NCBI RefSeq assembly: GCF_004217185.1
Contig: NZ_SHKL01000001.1
Span: 3,594,001-3,658,000 of the forward strand
Length of the DNA stretch: 64,000 nucleotides
Reading direction: 5' to 3'
Source: Pseudonocardia sediminis
GTDB lineage: Bacteria > Actinomycetota > Actinomycetes > Mycobacteriales > Pseudonocardiaceae
Of this stretch, positions 39,110-46,996 are shown piece by piece. A program made the position numbers and the translations under genes. The notes under the pieces were generated by a model that was not told the origin of the DNA, made no database searches, and saw only the letters and a program-made list of their open reading frames with translations. Positions within the stretch are counted from its first letter, which is position 1; every line of letters begins with the position of its first letter.

Positions 39110-39164
39110 GTCGACGCGCACCGGGGGCGTCGACGCGCGCCCCGGGAAGCGCGCGTCGACGCGC
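39110..39164. repeat. GTCGACGCGC direct repeats with a 14-bp palindrome
   Basis: GTCGACGCGC occurs at 39110, 39129 and 39155, and the last lies in the perfect palindrome GCGCGTCGACGCGC (39151-39164). They sit in the 481-bp gap 38926-39406, where I see no gene; the gap is rich in CGCGCG and has odd composition. The desaturase promoter should be near its right end. Confidence 0.5.
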
Positions 39165-39406
39165 TGAGTGCGCGGAACCGGGCTGAGCGCGCGACGGCAC
39201 GCGTACGCGGAGGGCGCGTGTCCTCGCACACGGTGCGACCTGTGCGAGCACGCCACGACCCGGGCGGGCACACCACTACCGGTGCGAGGCGCTGCGGGGC
39301 AGAACGTCCGGACGTGGGGGCTCGGTGGCACTGGTGCAGACCCCCGGCACCGTGGGGGTGCCCGTGGGCTTACCGGGGTGCACACGTGGGTGCAGTGTCA
39401 CGAGGT

Positions 39407-40456
39407 ATGACCACCTCCAGCGTCCGCAACGACTTCGCGGGCCTGTCCCGTCGGATCTCCGACGCCGGACTCACCGACCGCCGTCCCGGGTACTACGTCC
39501 TGCGCTTCGCCCTGGTGGGCGGCGCCTACATCGGTGCCTTCTGCGGGGTCGTCGCGCTCGGCGACTCCTGGTGGCAGCTCGCGATCGCCGCGTTCCTGGC
39601 GGTGGTCTTCGCCCAGGTCGCGCTGCTGGCCCACGACGTGGCGCACCGGCAGGTGTTCCGCCGCCGGAGCACCTGCATGGGTGTCGGACGGCTGATCGGC
39701 AACGTCGGGATCGGCATGTCCTACAGCTGGTGGATGGAGAAGCACACCGCCCACCACGCGAACCCCAACCACACCGACCACGACCCGGACGTCGAGGCCG
39801 ACCTGCTGGTCTGGTCGCAGAAGCAGGCCCGTGCGGCCACCGGCGTCCCGGCCTGGTTCGGCCGCCACCAGGCGTTCCTGTTCTTCCCGGTCCTGCTGCT
39901 CGAGGGCTTCTACCTGCACTACGCGGGCTTCCGCGCCTGCGTCACGCGGAAGACGCCGGGCCGGGGCATCGAGCTGGCCCTGCTCAGCGCGCACGTGCTG
40001 CTCTACGTCGCGCTCGTGTTCGGCGTGATGCCGTTCTGGCAGGCGGTCGCGTTCGTGCTGGTGCACCAGATGCTGTGGGGCCTCTACATGGGCTCGACGT
40101 TCGCGCCGAACCACAAGGGCATGCCGCTGGTCGACGCCGACGACGAGCCGATGGACTTCCTGCGCAAGCAGGTACTGACCTCGCGCAACATCTCCGGTGG
40201 GCATGTGGTCGACATCGCCTACGGCGGGCTCAACCACCAGATCGAGCACCACCTCTTCCCGGCGATGCCCTCGGTGAACCTGCGCCGGGCCCAGCCGATC
40301 GTGCAGGCCTACTGCGCCGAGATCGGCGTCGACTACTTGCGTACCGGGCTGGTCGACTCCTACTCGCAGACCCTGCGTTCGCTCTACGACGCCGGCGCCC
40401 CGCTGCGTGAGCAGGCCGCCGCCGTTCCCTCCGGCGAGTGGACCTCGCGGGTCTGA
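39407..40456 (+). CDS. Membrane fatty acid (acyl) desaturase
   Basis: 349-residue di-iron desaturase. The three histidine boxes are HDVAHRQ, HTAHHANPNH and QIEHHLFP, spaced as in delta-type acyl-lipid/acyl-CoA desaturases. Four hydrophobic helices flank them. It introduces a double bond into membrane fatty acyl chains using O2 and an electron donor that is not encoded next to it. ATG at 39407 follows GAGG. Regiospecificity cannot be read from sequence. Cold-responsive expression is usual for the family but unproven here. Confidence 0.9.
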   Translation: MTTSSVRNDFAGLSRRISDAGLTDRRPGYYVLRFALVGGAYIGAFCGVVALGDSWWQLAIAAFLAVVFAQVALLAHDVAHRQVFRRRSTCMGVGRLIGNVGIGMSYSWWMEKHTAHHANPNHTDHDPDVEADLLVWSQKQARAATGVPAWFGRHQAFLFFPVLLLEGFYLHYAGFRACVTRKTPGRGIELALLSAHVLLYVALVFGVMPFWQAVAFVLVHQMLWGLYMGSTFAPNHKGMPLVDADDEPMDFLRKQVLTSRNISGGHVVDIAYGGLNHQIEHHLFPAMPSVNLRRAQPIVQAYCAEIGVDYLRTGLVDSYSQTLRSLYDAGAPLREQAAAVPSGEWTSRV

Positions 40457-40475
40457 TCGGAGCCGGTCGTCCCGC

Positions 40476-40640
40476 TCAGTGCGGGACGGCCGCCGGCACG
40501 ATCCCGGCGAGGTAGGCCTCGACCTCCTCGCGGGCCCGGGCCCGCAGGCCACATAGCCGTCGGGACGCACCAGGACCAGGTCGCCGTCGACGGCGTCGTA
40601 GATTTCCGGGCGGACCCGGTCCGGGTCCGGCTCTCCCCCG
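40476..40640 (-). pseudogene. Remnant C-terminus of an FAD-dependent aromatic monooxygenase-like gene
   Basis: On the minus strand, DRVRPEIYDAVDGDLVLVRPDGYVA is encoded in one frame and EEVEAYLAGIVPAAVPH then stop in the next, with a shift near 40540. L-V-R-P-D-G-Y-V-A is the usual tail of PheA/TfdB-type FAD monooxygenases. The N-terminal part of the gene is absent. This looks like decay after deletion. Confidence 0.5.
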
Positions 40641-40742
40641 GGCGCAGCTACGTCGAGGCGCTGGACACCGTGCTGACCCGGCTGGAGCAGGGTGTCCCCC
40701 TGGCCGGCCTGCCGGTCGGCGAGGGGGCGGGGTTCCCCGTCG

Positions 40743-43049
40743 TCAGGAGCGGCGGATCCGCTTGAGCACCGGCGGCAGCTCCCCGGTGTGCAGGACGGCC
40801 AGGCGCCGGGTCGCCCGGGTCAGGGCGACGTAGAGGTCGTTGAGCCCGCGCGGGGACTCCTCCAGGATCTCGGCCGGCTCGACCAGCACGACGGCGTCGA
40901 ACTCCAGGCCCTTGGCGTCGGAGATCGGGAGGACCACCAGCGGCGCGTTGAGGTCCTCCGGATCGGCGTCGCCGTCGAGCAGCGCCGTGCGCAACCCGGC
41001 GACCCACGTCACCGGCGCGAGCACGGCCGTGCGGCCCTCCCCGATCCGCGCCCGCTCGGAGGCGACCCGCTCCGCGATGACGGTCTCGGCCCCGGAGGCG
41101 GGCAGGACCTCCGCCCACGGCAGGTCCCCGGTGCTGCGCACCGAGCTCGGCGGGGCCAGCGTCGGATCGATCTCGGCCAGCACGTCGTCGGCGACGTCGG
41201 CGATCTCCGACGGCGTCCGGTAGTTGACGGTGAGCTGCTCGAGACGCCAGCGGCTCGCCACGAACGGCGAGAGCACCTCGCCCCAGGACCCCGCTCCGGC
41301 GCGGTCGCCGGTCTGGGCGATGTCGCCGACGACGGTCATCGACCGGGCGGGCGCCCGGCGCATGATCATCCGCCAGGCCATCGGGGACAGCTCCTGCGCC
41401 TCGTCCACGATCACGTGCCCGTAGGTCCACTCGCGGTCCGCGGCGGCACGGTCGGCGGTGGAGTCGAACCGTGAGACCTGGCGGCGCTCGGCGAGGCGGT
41501 CGGCGTCGATGACGTCGGTGGCGCGGAGCAGCTCCGGGTCGAGGTCCTCCTCCAGGTCCAGCACGTCGAGCACGCCCTGGGCGTACTCGACCTCCTCGCG
41601 CAGGGCGGCGGCCTCGGCCGCGGCGGCGGCACTGCCGTCGTCGCCCAGCAGCTCGGCGGCCTCGTCGAGCAGTGCCACGTCGGCGGCGCTCCAGCGCTGC
41701 CCGGGCTCGACGTCGTCGGCCGGGGCGTCGCGCTCGAGCAGGGCGCGCCTCTCGGCCGGGATGCGTCGCGCCACCGAGTTGAGCCGCCTGCGGTCGGCGA
41801 ACAGGTCGGTCAGCAGCGTCTCCGGCGACAGCGTCGGCCACAGCTCGTCGAGCTCGCGCCCCAGCGTCGCGGACTCGGTGAGCTCGTCGCGGATGTCCTG
41901 CACGTCGCGGCGGTCGAGCAGGTCGCGTCCGACGCCGCGGGCGACCTGGTCGGCCAGCAGCCGCAGCAGCTCGGTGCGGAAGATCCGCCGGGCCTCGTTG
42001 TGCGGCTTGCGCGAGCGGCGGGCCCGCGTGCGGGCCTGCGTCACGACGTCACGGTCGATCCGGACGTCCTGCTGCTCGACGACGAGCCGGATCGGCGCCC
42101 GCGGCACCTGCTGGCGGTCGCGCACGGCCGCGGCGATCACGGCCGACATGTCCGAGCTCCCCTTCAGCGCCGAGGTGGCCGCGTCCTCGGGCCGGCGGGC
42201 GTCGAGGCCGGGGTAGAGCTGGGCGACCGTGCCCAGCACGACGGAGGTCTCCCCCAGCGACGGCAGCACCTGCCCGATGTAGCGCAGGAACGTCGGGTTC
42301 GGGCCGACGACCAGCACGCCGCGGCGGGCGAGGCGGTCGCGGTGGGTGTAGAGCAGGTACGCGGCACGGTGCAGCGCCACGGCCGTCTTGCCGGTACCGG
42401 GGCCGCCCTGCACGACCAGCACCCCGGACGGCTTCGACCGGATGATCCGGTCCTGCTCACCCTGGATGGTCGCGACGATGTCGCCCATCCGCCCGGTCCG
42501 GGCCTCCGACACGGCCGCGAGCAGCGCTGCCTCACTGGTCAGCCCGGAGGAGGACTCCGAGGCCTCGGACAGGTCCAGCGGCTCGTCGTCGATCGCGACG
42601 ACCTGCCGCAGCCGGGTCCGCAGGTGACGACGCCGCCGCATGCCCTCGGGCGAGGCGGCGGTGGCGGTGTAGAACGGCCGCGCCGCCGGGGCCCGCCAGT
42701 CCATCAGCAGCGGCTCGTACTCGCGCTTCTCGTCGAGCAGGCCGATCCGGCCGACGTAGCGGATCTCGCCGGTCTCGGTGTCGAGACGACCGAACGCGAG
42801 CCCGTGCTCGGCCGCGCGCAGTCCGGCCAGACGATCGGTGTAGAGCGCCGCCGCCGCGTCGCGCTGGGTCAGCGCCTGCGGCGTGCCGACGGTCTCGTCG
42901 TGCAGCGTGTCGTGCAGGCGCTTCGCGGTGTCCCGGCGCCGGTCCTCGAGCTGTTCGTAGAGCATCGCCACGTAGGCCTGCTCGCGTTCCAGCTCGGAAC
43001 CGGCGCCGCCGGTGGTCACGTCGGGACCGGCAGGCTCAGGGTTGGACAC
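40743..43049 (-). CDS. HelD/HelR-like RNA polymerase-associated ATPase
   Basis: 768-residue UvrD/Rep-superfamily ATPase. The N-terminal coiled-coil segment LEREQAYVAMLYEQLEDRRR, then GRIGLLDEKREYEPLLMDWRAPAARPFY, is characteristic of HelD-type proteins. Motifs are Walker A QGGPGTGKTAVALHRAAYLLY near 215, DEAQELSPMAWRM, GDIAQTGDRAG, NYRTPSE and LTRATRRLAVLH. HelD and actinobacterial HelR dislodge stalled RNA polymerase, and HelR confers rifampicin tolerance. GTG at 43049 follows GGAGGAAG. I saw no rifamycin-associated element upstream. It could still be another superfamily 1 helicase. Confidence 0.85.
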   Translation of the reverse strand: MSNPEPAGPDVTTGGAGSELEREQAYVAMLYEQLEDRRRDTAKRLHDTLHDETVGTPQALTQRDAAAALYTDRLAGLRAAEHGLAFGRLDTETGEIRYVGRIGLLDEKREYEPLLMDWRAPAARPFYTATAASPEGMRRRRHLRTRLRQVVAIDDEPLDLSEASESSSGLTSEAALLAAVSEARTGRMGDIVATIQGEQDRIIRSKPSGVLVVQGGPGTGKTAVALHRAAYLLYTHRDRLARRGVLVVGPNPTFLRYIGQVLPSLGETSVVLGTVAQLYPGLDARRPEDAATSALKGSSDMSAVIAAAVRDRQQVPRAPIRLVVEQQDVRIDRDVVTQARTRARRSRKPHNEARRIFRTELLRLLADQVARGVGRDLLDRRDVQDIRDELTESATLGRELDELWPTLSPETLLTDLFADRRRLNSVARRIPAERRALLERDAPADDVEPGQRWSAADVALLDEAAELLGDDGSAAAAAEAAALREEVEYAQGVLDVLDLEEDLDPELLRATDVIDADRLAERRQVSRFDSTADRAAADREWTYGHVIVDEAQELSPMAWRMIMRRAPARSMTVVGDIAQTGDRAGAGSWGEVLSPFVASRWRLEQLTVNYRTPSEIADVADDVLAEIDPTLAPPSSVRSTGDLPWAEVLPASGAETVIAERVASERARIGEGRTAVLAPVTWVAGLRTALLDGDADPEDLNAPLVVLPISDAKGLEFDAVVLVEPAEILEESPRGLNDLYVALTRATRRLAVLHTGELPPVLKRIRRS

Positions 43050-43193
43050 GTGGGGGCTTCCTCCACCGAGAAGGACTCTTCAGACCAGGCGGCTCGCACG
43101 GACGCGGAATCCGCCCCGTGCTGCCGACCGACTGACCAACCTACCAGCGCACGCCCGCGCCCGGCTGCGATCCGGTCCTGCCGGGGACGGGAC

Positions 43194-43748
43194 TCAGCGC
43201 GTCGCGGCCTTCGCGAACTCCTCGACGATCGCGGCGCAGAACGCGGGCAGGTCGTCGGGGTTGCGGCTCGAGACCAGCCCGTTGTCGCGGACGACCTCGG
43301 AGTCGACGACGGTCCCGCCGGCGTTGCGGATGTCGGTGCGCACGCTCGGGTACGACGTCAGCGTCCGGCCCTTGACGAGGTCGGCCTCGACCAGCGTCCA
43401 CGGCGCGTGGCAGATCACGCCGACCGGCTTGCCGGCGTCGAAGAAGCCCTTCACGAACGCGCGCACGTCGGCGTCGACGCGCAGCGTGTCGGCGTTGATG
43501 GTGCCGCCCGGCATGATCAGGGCGTCGTAGTCGGCGGAGTTCGCCTCGGACACGACGACCTGCACGTCGTAGGTGTCGGACTTGTCGATGTCACCGCTCA
43601 TGGCCTGGATCGGGTCCGAGGAGATGGACACGACGTCGGCGGTCGCGCCGGCCTCGGTGACGGCCTTGCGCGGCTCGGTGAGCTCGACCTCCTCGAAACC
43701 GTCGGTGGCGATGATGGCGATGCGGCGACCGGTCAGCTCGTCGGACAT
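43194..43748 (-). CDS. DJ-1/PfpI family protein (type 1 glutamine amidotransferase-like)
   Basis: 184-residue protein of the PfpI/YhbO branch. GRRIAIIATDGFEEVELTEPR holds the conserved glutamate, and GVICHAPW has the nucleophile Cys followed by His. Members act as glyoxalase III, deglycase or stress chaperones. ATG at 43748 follows GGAAGGGAG and fits the family start; the longer frame upstream has no ribosome site. Stands alone between the HelR-like and GH65 genes. Confidence 0.9.
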   Translation of the reverse strand: MSDELTGRRIAIIATDGFEEVELTEPRKAVTEAGATADVVSISSDPIQAMSGDIDKSDTYDVQVVVSEANSADYDALIMPGGTINADTLRVDADVRAFVKGFFDAGKPVGVICHAPWTLVEADLVKGRTLTSYPSVRTDIRNAGGTVVDSEVVRDNGLVSSRNPDDLPAFCAAIVEEFAKAATR

Positions 43749-43845
43749 GGTGCTCCCTTCCGGACCGGCGACTCTCGCCCGGCCCGGCACATGGACTACC
43801 CGCGAGCGGCGACCGGAAACCCGCACCGGCGGGCCGGGACGGGCC

Positions 43846-46212
43846 TCAGCCCCGCTGGCGCGGTGCGCGGCCGTAGGGCTGCTCCACCGGCTCGACGTAG
43901 TCGTGCACCGGGATCGGCAGGCTCACCGGGTCCTCCGCCAGCGCGACCGGCTCGTCGTGGTGACGCAGCCGCATCGGCGAGCCGCTGACGAGCCGGTACT
44001 CGGTCTCACCGGGGGTGATCGTCACCCGGATCCGGCGGCCCTGCCAGTGCAGGCCGAACGAGATCCGGCTCAGCGACGACGGCAGCGCCGGCGCGAACGA
44101 CAGCCCGTCGGCCTCACAGCGCATCCCGCCGAAGCCCAGCGTGATCGCCGTCCAGGTCCCGGCCATCGAGGCGATGTGGATGCCGTGGTCGGAGTTGCCG
44201 GCCAAATCGTGCAGATCGACCAGGGCGGCCTCGCCCAGGTAGTTGTAGGCCAGGTCCAGGTGCCCGGTGCGGGCGGCCATCACCGACTGCGTGCACGCCG
44301 AGAGCGACGAGTCCCGGACGGTGATCGACTCGTAGTAGGCGAAGTTGCGGCGGCGCTGTTCCTCGGTGAACGCGTCCGGGCGGATCTGCATGGCCAGGAC
44401 GAGGTCGGCCTGCTTGATGACCTGTTTGCGGTAGAGGTCGAAGTACGGGAAGTTCAGCAGCAGCGGGTAGTGCTCGGCCGCGGTGCCCTCGAAGTCCCAG
44501 AGCTTGTGGCTGGTGAACCCCTCGGACTGCGGGTGCACGCCCAGGCGCTCGTCGAACGGGATGTACATCGACGTCGCGGCGTCGCGCCAGCTCGCGACCT
44601 CCTCGGTGTCCACGCCCAGGCGGGAGGCGGAGCGGGGGTGCTTGGCGGCGACCTCGGCGGCGTAGCGCAGGTTCTGCTGCGCCATGAGGTTGGTGTAGAC
44701 GTTGTTGTCCGCGACCGCGGAGTACTCGTCGGGCCCCGTCACGCCGTCGATCCGGAAGTTGCCCTCCGGGTCGTGGTGGCCCAGCGAGCGCCACAGACGG
44801 GCGGTGGCGACCAGCAGGTCGAGGCCGACCTCGAGCTCGAACTTCGTGTCGCCGGTGGCGTTGACGTGCCGGCGCACGGCGTCGGCGATGTCGGCGTTGA
44901 TGTGGAAGGCCGCGGTGCCGGCCGGCCAGTAGCCGGAGCACTCGTGGCCGCGGATCGTCCGCCAGGGGAACGCGGCCCCCTTCAACCCCAGCTGTGCGGC
45001 GCGCTCGAAGGCCTGCGGCAGGATCGTCTTCCGCCAGCGCAGCGCGTCCGCGGCCGCGTCCGGGGCGACGAAGGAGAGCAGCTGCAGGCAGAACGTCTCG
45101 GTGTCCCAGAACGTGTGGCCGTCGTAGCCGTCGCCGGTCAGGCCCTTGGCGCCGATGCAGCGCCGCTCGGCCCGGGCACCGGCCTGAAGCACGTGGAACG
45201 TCGCCAGCCGGACCGCCTGCTGCAGCTCCGCGTCGCCGTCGATCTCCACGTCGGCGGTGGACCAGAACTCGTCGAGGTACCCGCGCTGCTCGGAGACCAG
45301 ACCGTCCCACCCGGTGTAGCGGGCGGCGGCCAGGGCGGCACGGACCTGGTCGTAGACGGCGGGCAGGCTGCGCCGCGAGGACCAGCCGTAGGACAGGTAC
45401 TTGGTGACGCGCAGGGTCTCCCCCGGCTTCACCCGGGCGATGATCGTGGTGCGGGCCAGGTCCTCGTTGGCGTCGGAGGTGACCTGGATGCCGTCCGGGC
45501 CCTCGACCTCGTGGTCCATCGCCGCGCCGACGCGCAGCGCGGACTTGTGGGTGCGGTGCACCAGCGTCGCGCCGGCGTCGGAGCTGCGCGACATCTCCGG
45601 CTCCAGGACGTTGTCCAGGGACTTGTCCAGGCGCGGGTCGCCCTCGTTGCGGCCGGGCAGCTGCTCGTTGGCGACCAGCTCGGACTGGATCACCAGCAGC
45701 GCCCCCGCCGGGTCGTCACCGGGGTCGAGCACCTCGACCTCGTAGCTGATCGCCGCGATCGCCCGCTGGGTCAGCGACACCAGGCGCGTGCTGCGGAGCC
45801 GGACCGTGCGGCCGGCCGGGGACTCCCACTCCACCTCGCGGTGCAGCGTGCCGGCCTGCATGTCCAGGACGCGCTCGTGCTTGCGAAGGGTGCCGTAGCG
45901 CAGGTCGAACGGCTCGTCGTCGACGAGAAGGCGGATCAGCTTCCCGTTGGTGACGTTGATGATCGTCTGGCCGGACTCGGGATAGCCGTAGCCGCCCTCG
46001 GCGTAGGGCAGCGGACGCACCTCGTAGCAGGAGTTCAGGTACGTGCCCGGCAGCTTGTGCGGCTCGCCCTCGTCGAGGTTGCCGCGCAGGCCGATGTGGC
46101 CGTTGGACAGCGCGAAGATCGACTCCGTCTGCCCCATCTTCGGCAGGTCGAGGCGGGGTTCACGGATCACCCACGGCTCGACGGTGAACGTGGGGGCGTG
46201 CTCGGGCTTCAC
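43846..46212 (-). CDS. Glycoside hydrolase family 65 disaccharide phosphorylase (Rv3401-like)
   Basis: 788-residue GH65 protein. The N-terminal beta-sandwich starts at FALSNGHIGLRGNLDEG. The (alpha/alpha)6 barrel contains HTFWDTETFCLQLL and the general acid glutamate in GVTGPDEYSAVADNNVYTN. The phosphate-binding loop lies near HGIHIASMAGTW. It splits maltose, trehalose, kojibiose or a similar alpha-glucoside with phosphate to beta-glucose 1-phosphate. The GTG start overlaps the stop of the beta-phosphoglucomutase gene (GTGA). The pair matches mycobacterial Rv3400-Rv3401. The disaccharide is not fixed by sequence. Confidence 0.93.
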   Translation of the reverse strand: MKPEHAPTFTVEPWVIREPRLDLPKMGQTESIFALSNGHIGLRGNLDEGEPHKLPGTYLNSCYEVRPLPYAEGGYGYPESGQTIINVTNGKLIRLLVDDEPFDLRYGTLRKHERVLDMQAGTLHREVEWESPAGRTVRLRSTRLVSLTQRAIAAISYEVEVLDPGDDPAGALLVIQSELVANEQLPGRNEGDPRLDKSLDNVLEPEMSRSSDAGATLVHRTHKSALRVGAAMDHEVEGPDGIQVTSDANEDLARTTIIARVKPGETLRVTKYLSYGWSSRRSLPAVYDQVRAALAAARYTGWDGLVSEQRGYLDEFWSTADVEIDGDAELQQAVRLATFHVLQAGARAERRCIGAKGLTGDGYDGHTFWDTETFCLQLLSFVAPDAAADALRWRKTILPQAFERAAQLGLKGAAFPWRTIRGHECSGYWPAGTAAFHINADIADAVRRHVNATGDTKFELEVGLDLLVATARLWRSLGHHDPEGNFRIDGVTGPDEYSAVADNNVYTNLMAQQNLRYAAEVAAKHPRSASRLGVDTEEVASWRDAATSMYIPFDERLGVHPQSEGFTSHKLWDFEGTAAEHYPLLLNFPYFDLYRKQVIKQADLVLAMQIRPDAFTEEQRRRNFAYYESITVRDSSLSACTQSVMAARTGHLDLAYNYLGEAALVDLHDLAGNSDHGIHIASMAGTWTAITLGFGGMRCEADGLSFAPALPSSLSRISFGLHWQGRRIRVTITPGETEYRLVSGSPMRLRHHDEPVALAEDPVSLPIPVHDYVEPVEQPYGRAPRQRG

Positions 46213-46943
46213 GTGCTCTCCAGCAGGTCGGCGAGATCGTTGACGACGACGTCCGCGCCGTGTTCGCGCAGCGCGTCGGCCTGGTCGAGGCGGTTGACGC
46301 CGACGACGGCGCCGAACCCTCCGGCGTGCCCGGCCTGCACCCCGGCCAGCGCGTCCTCGAACACGACGGCCTGGGCCCGCTCGGCGTCGAGGTCGGAGGC
46401 CGCGGCCAGGAACGTGTCCGGCGCCGGCTTGCCCGGCAGGCCGCGTTCGCGGGCGCTGACCCCGTCGACCCGCACGTCGATGTACTTCGCCAGGCCGGTG
46501 ACCTTCAGGATCTGCTCGGCGTTGGCCGAGGAGCTGACGACGGCGGTGGCCAGCCCCGCGGCGCGCACGGCCTCGAGGTAGCGCCGCGAGCCGGGGTAGA
46601 CGTCCACCCCGTCGGTGCGGATCTTCTTCTGGACCAGGTCGTTCTTGCGGGTCGACAGTCCCCAGAGCGTCTCGGCGTCCGGGCCGTCGTCGGTGCTGCC
46701 CTCGGGCAGCTCGACGCCGCGGGAGGCCAGGAAGCTGCGGGTGCCCTCCAGGCGGGGCTTGCCGTCGACGTAGGGCCCGTAGTCGGACGAGACGTCGAAC
46801 GGGGTGAACCCGTCGCCGTCGCGGCCGCGCAGGAACTCGTCGAACATCTGCTTCCACGCCGCGGCGTGCACGCTCGCGGTGTCGGTCAGAACGCCGTCGA
46901 GGTCGAACAGGCACGCGCGTGTGCCGTCGGGGAGGCCCAGCAT
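46209..46943 (-). CDS. Beta-phosphoglucomutase family HAD hydrolase
   Basis: 244-residue HAD protein. CLFDLDGVLTDTASVHAAAW carries the nucleophile and acid/base aspartates, SSSANAEQIL is motif II and GKPAPDTFLAA with VFEDALAGVQAG forms motifs III and IV. It converts beta-glucose 1-phosphate to glucose 6-phosphate, completing the GH65 pathway; coupling to the GH65 gene supports this over a phosphatase role. ATG at 46943. The product also feeds Fgd. Confidence 0.92.
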   Translation of the reverse strand: MLGLPDGTRACLFDLDGVLTDTASVHAAAWKQMFDEFLRGRDGDGFTPFDVSSDYGPYVDGKPRLEGTRSFLASRGVELPEGSTDDGPDAETLWGLSTRKNDLVQKKIRTDGVDVYPGSRRYLEAVRAAGLATAVVSSSANAEQILKVTGLAKYIDVRVDGVSARERGLPGKPAPDTFLAAASDLDAERAQAVVFEDALAGVQAGHAGGFGAVVGVNRLDQADALREHGADVVVNDLADLLEST

Positions 46944-46996
46944 GCGCGAACGGTATCCGGATCGGTCGAGAAGCGGCCAACCGGCTCCGGAGGTGA

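Noticed and set aside
43050-43193. Rifamycin-associated element upstream of the HelR-like gene
   Set aside because: I looked for the inverted repeat on both strands and found none that I could defend.
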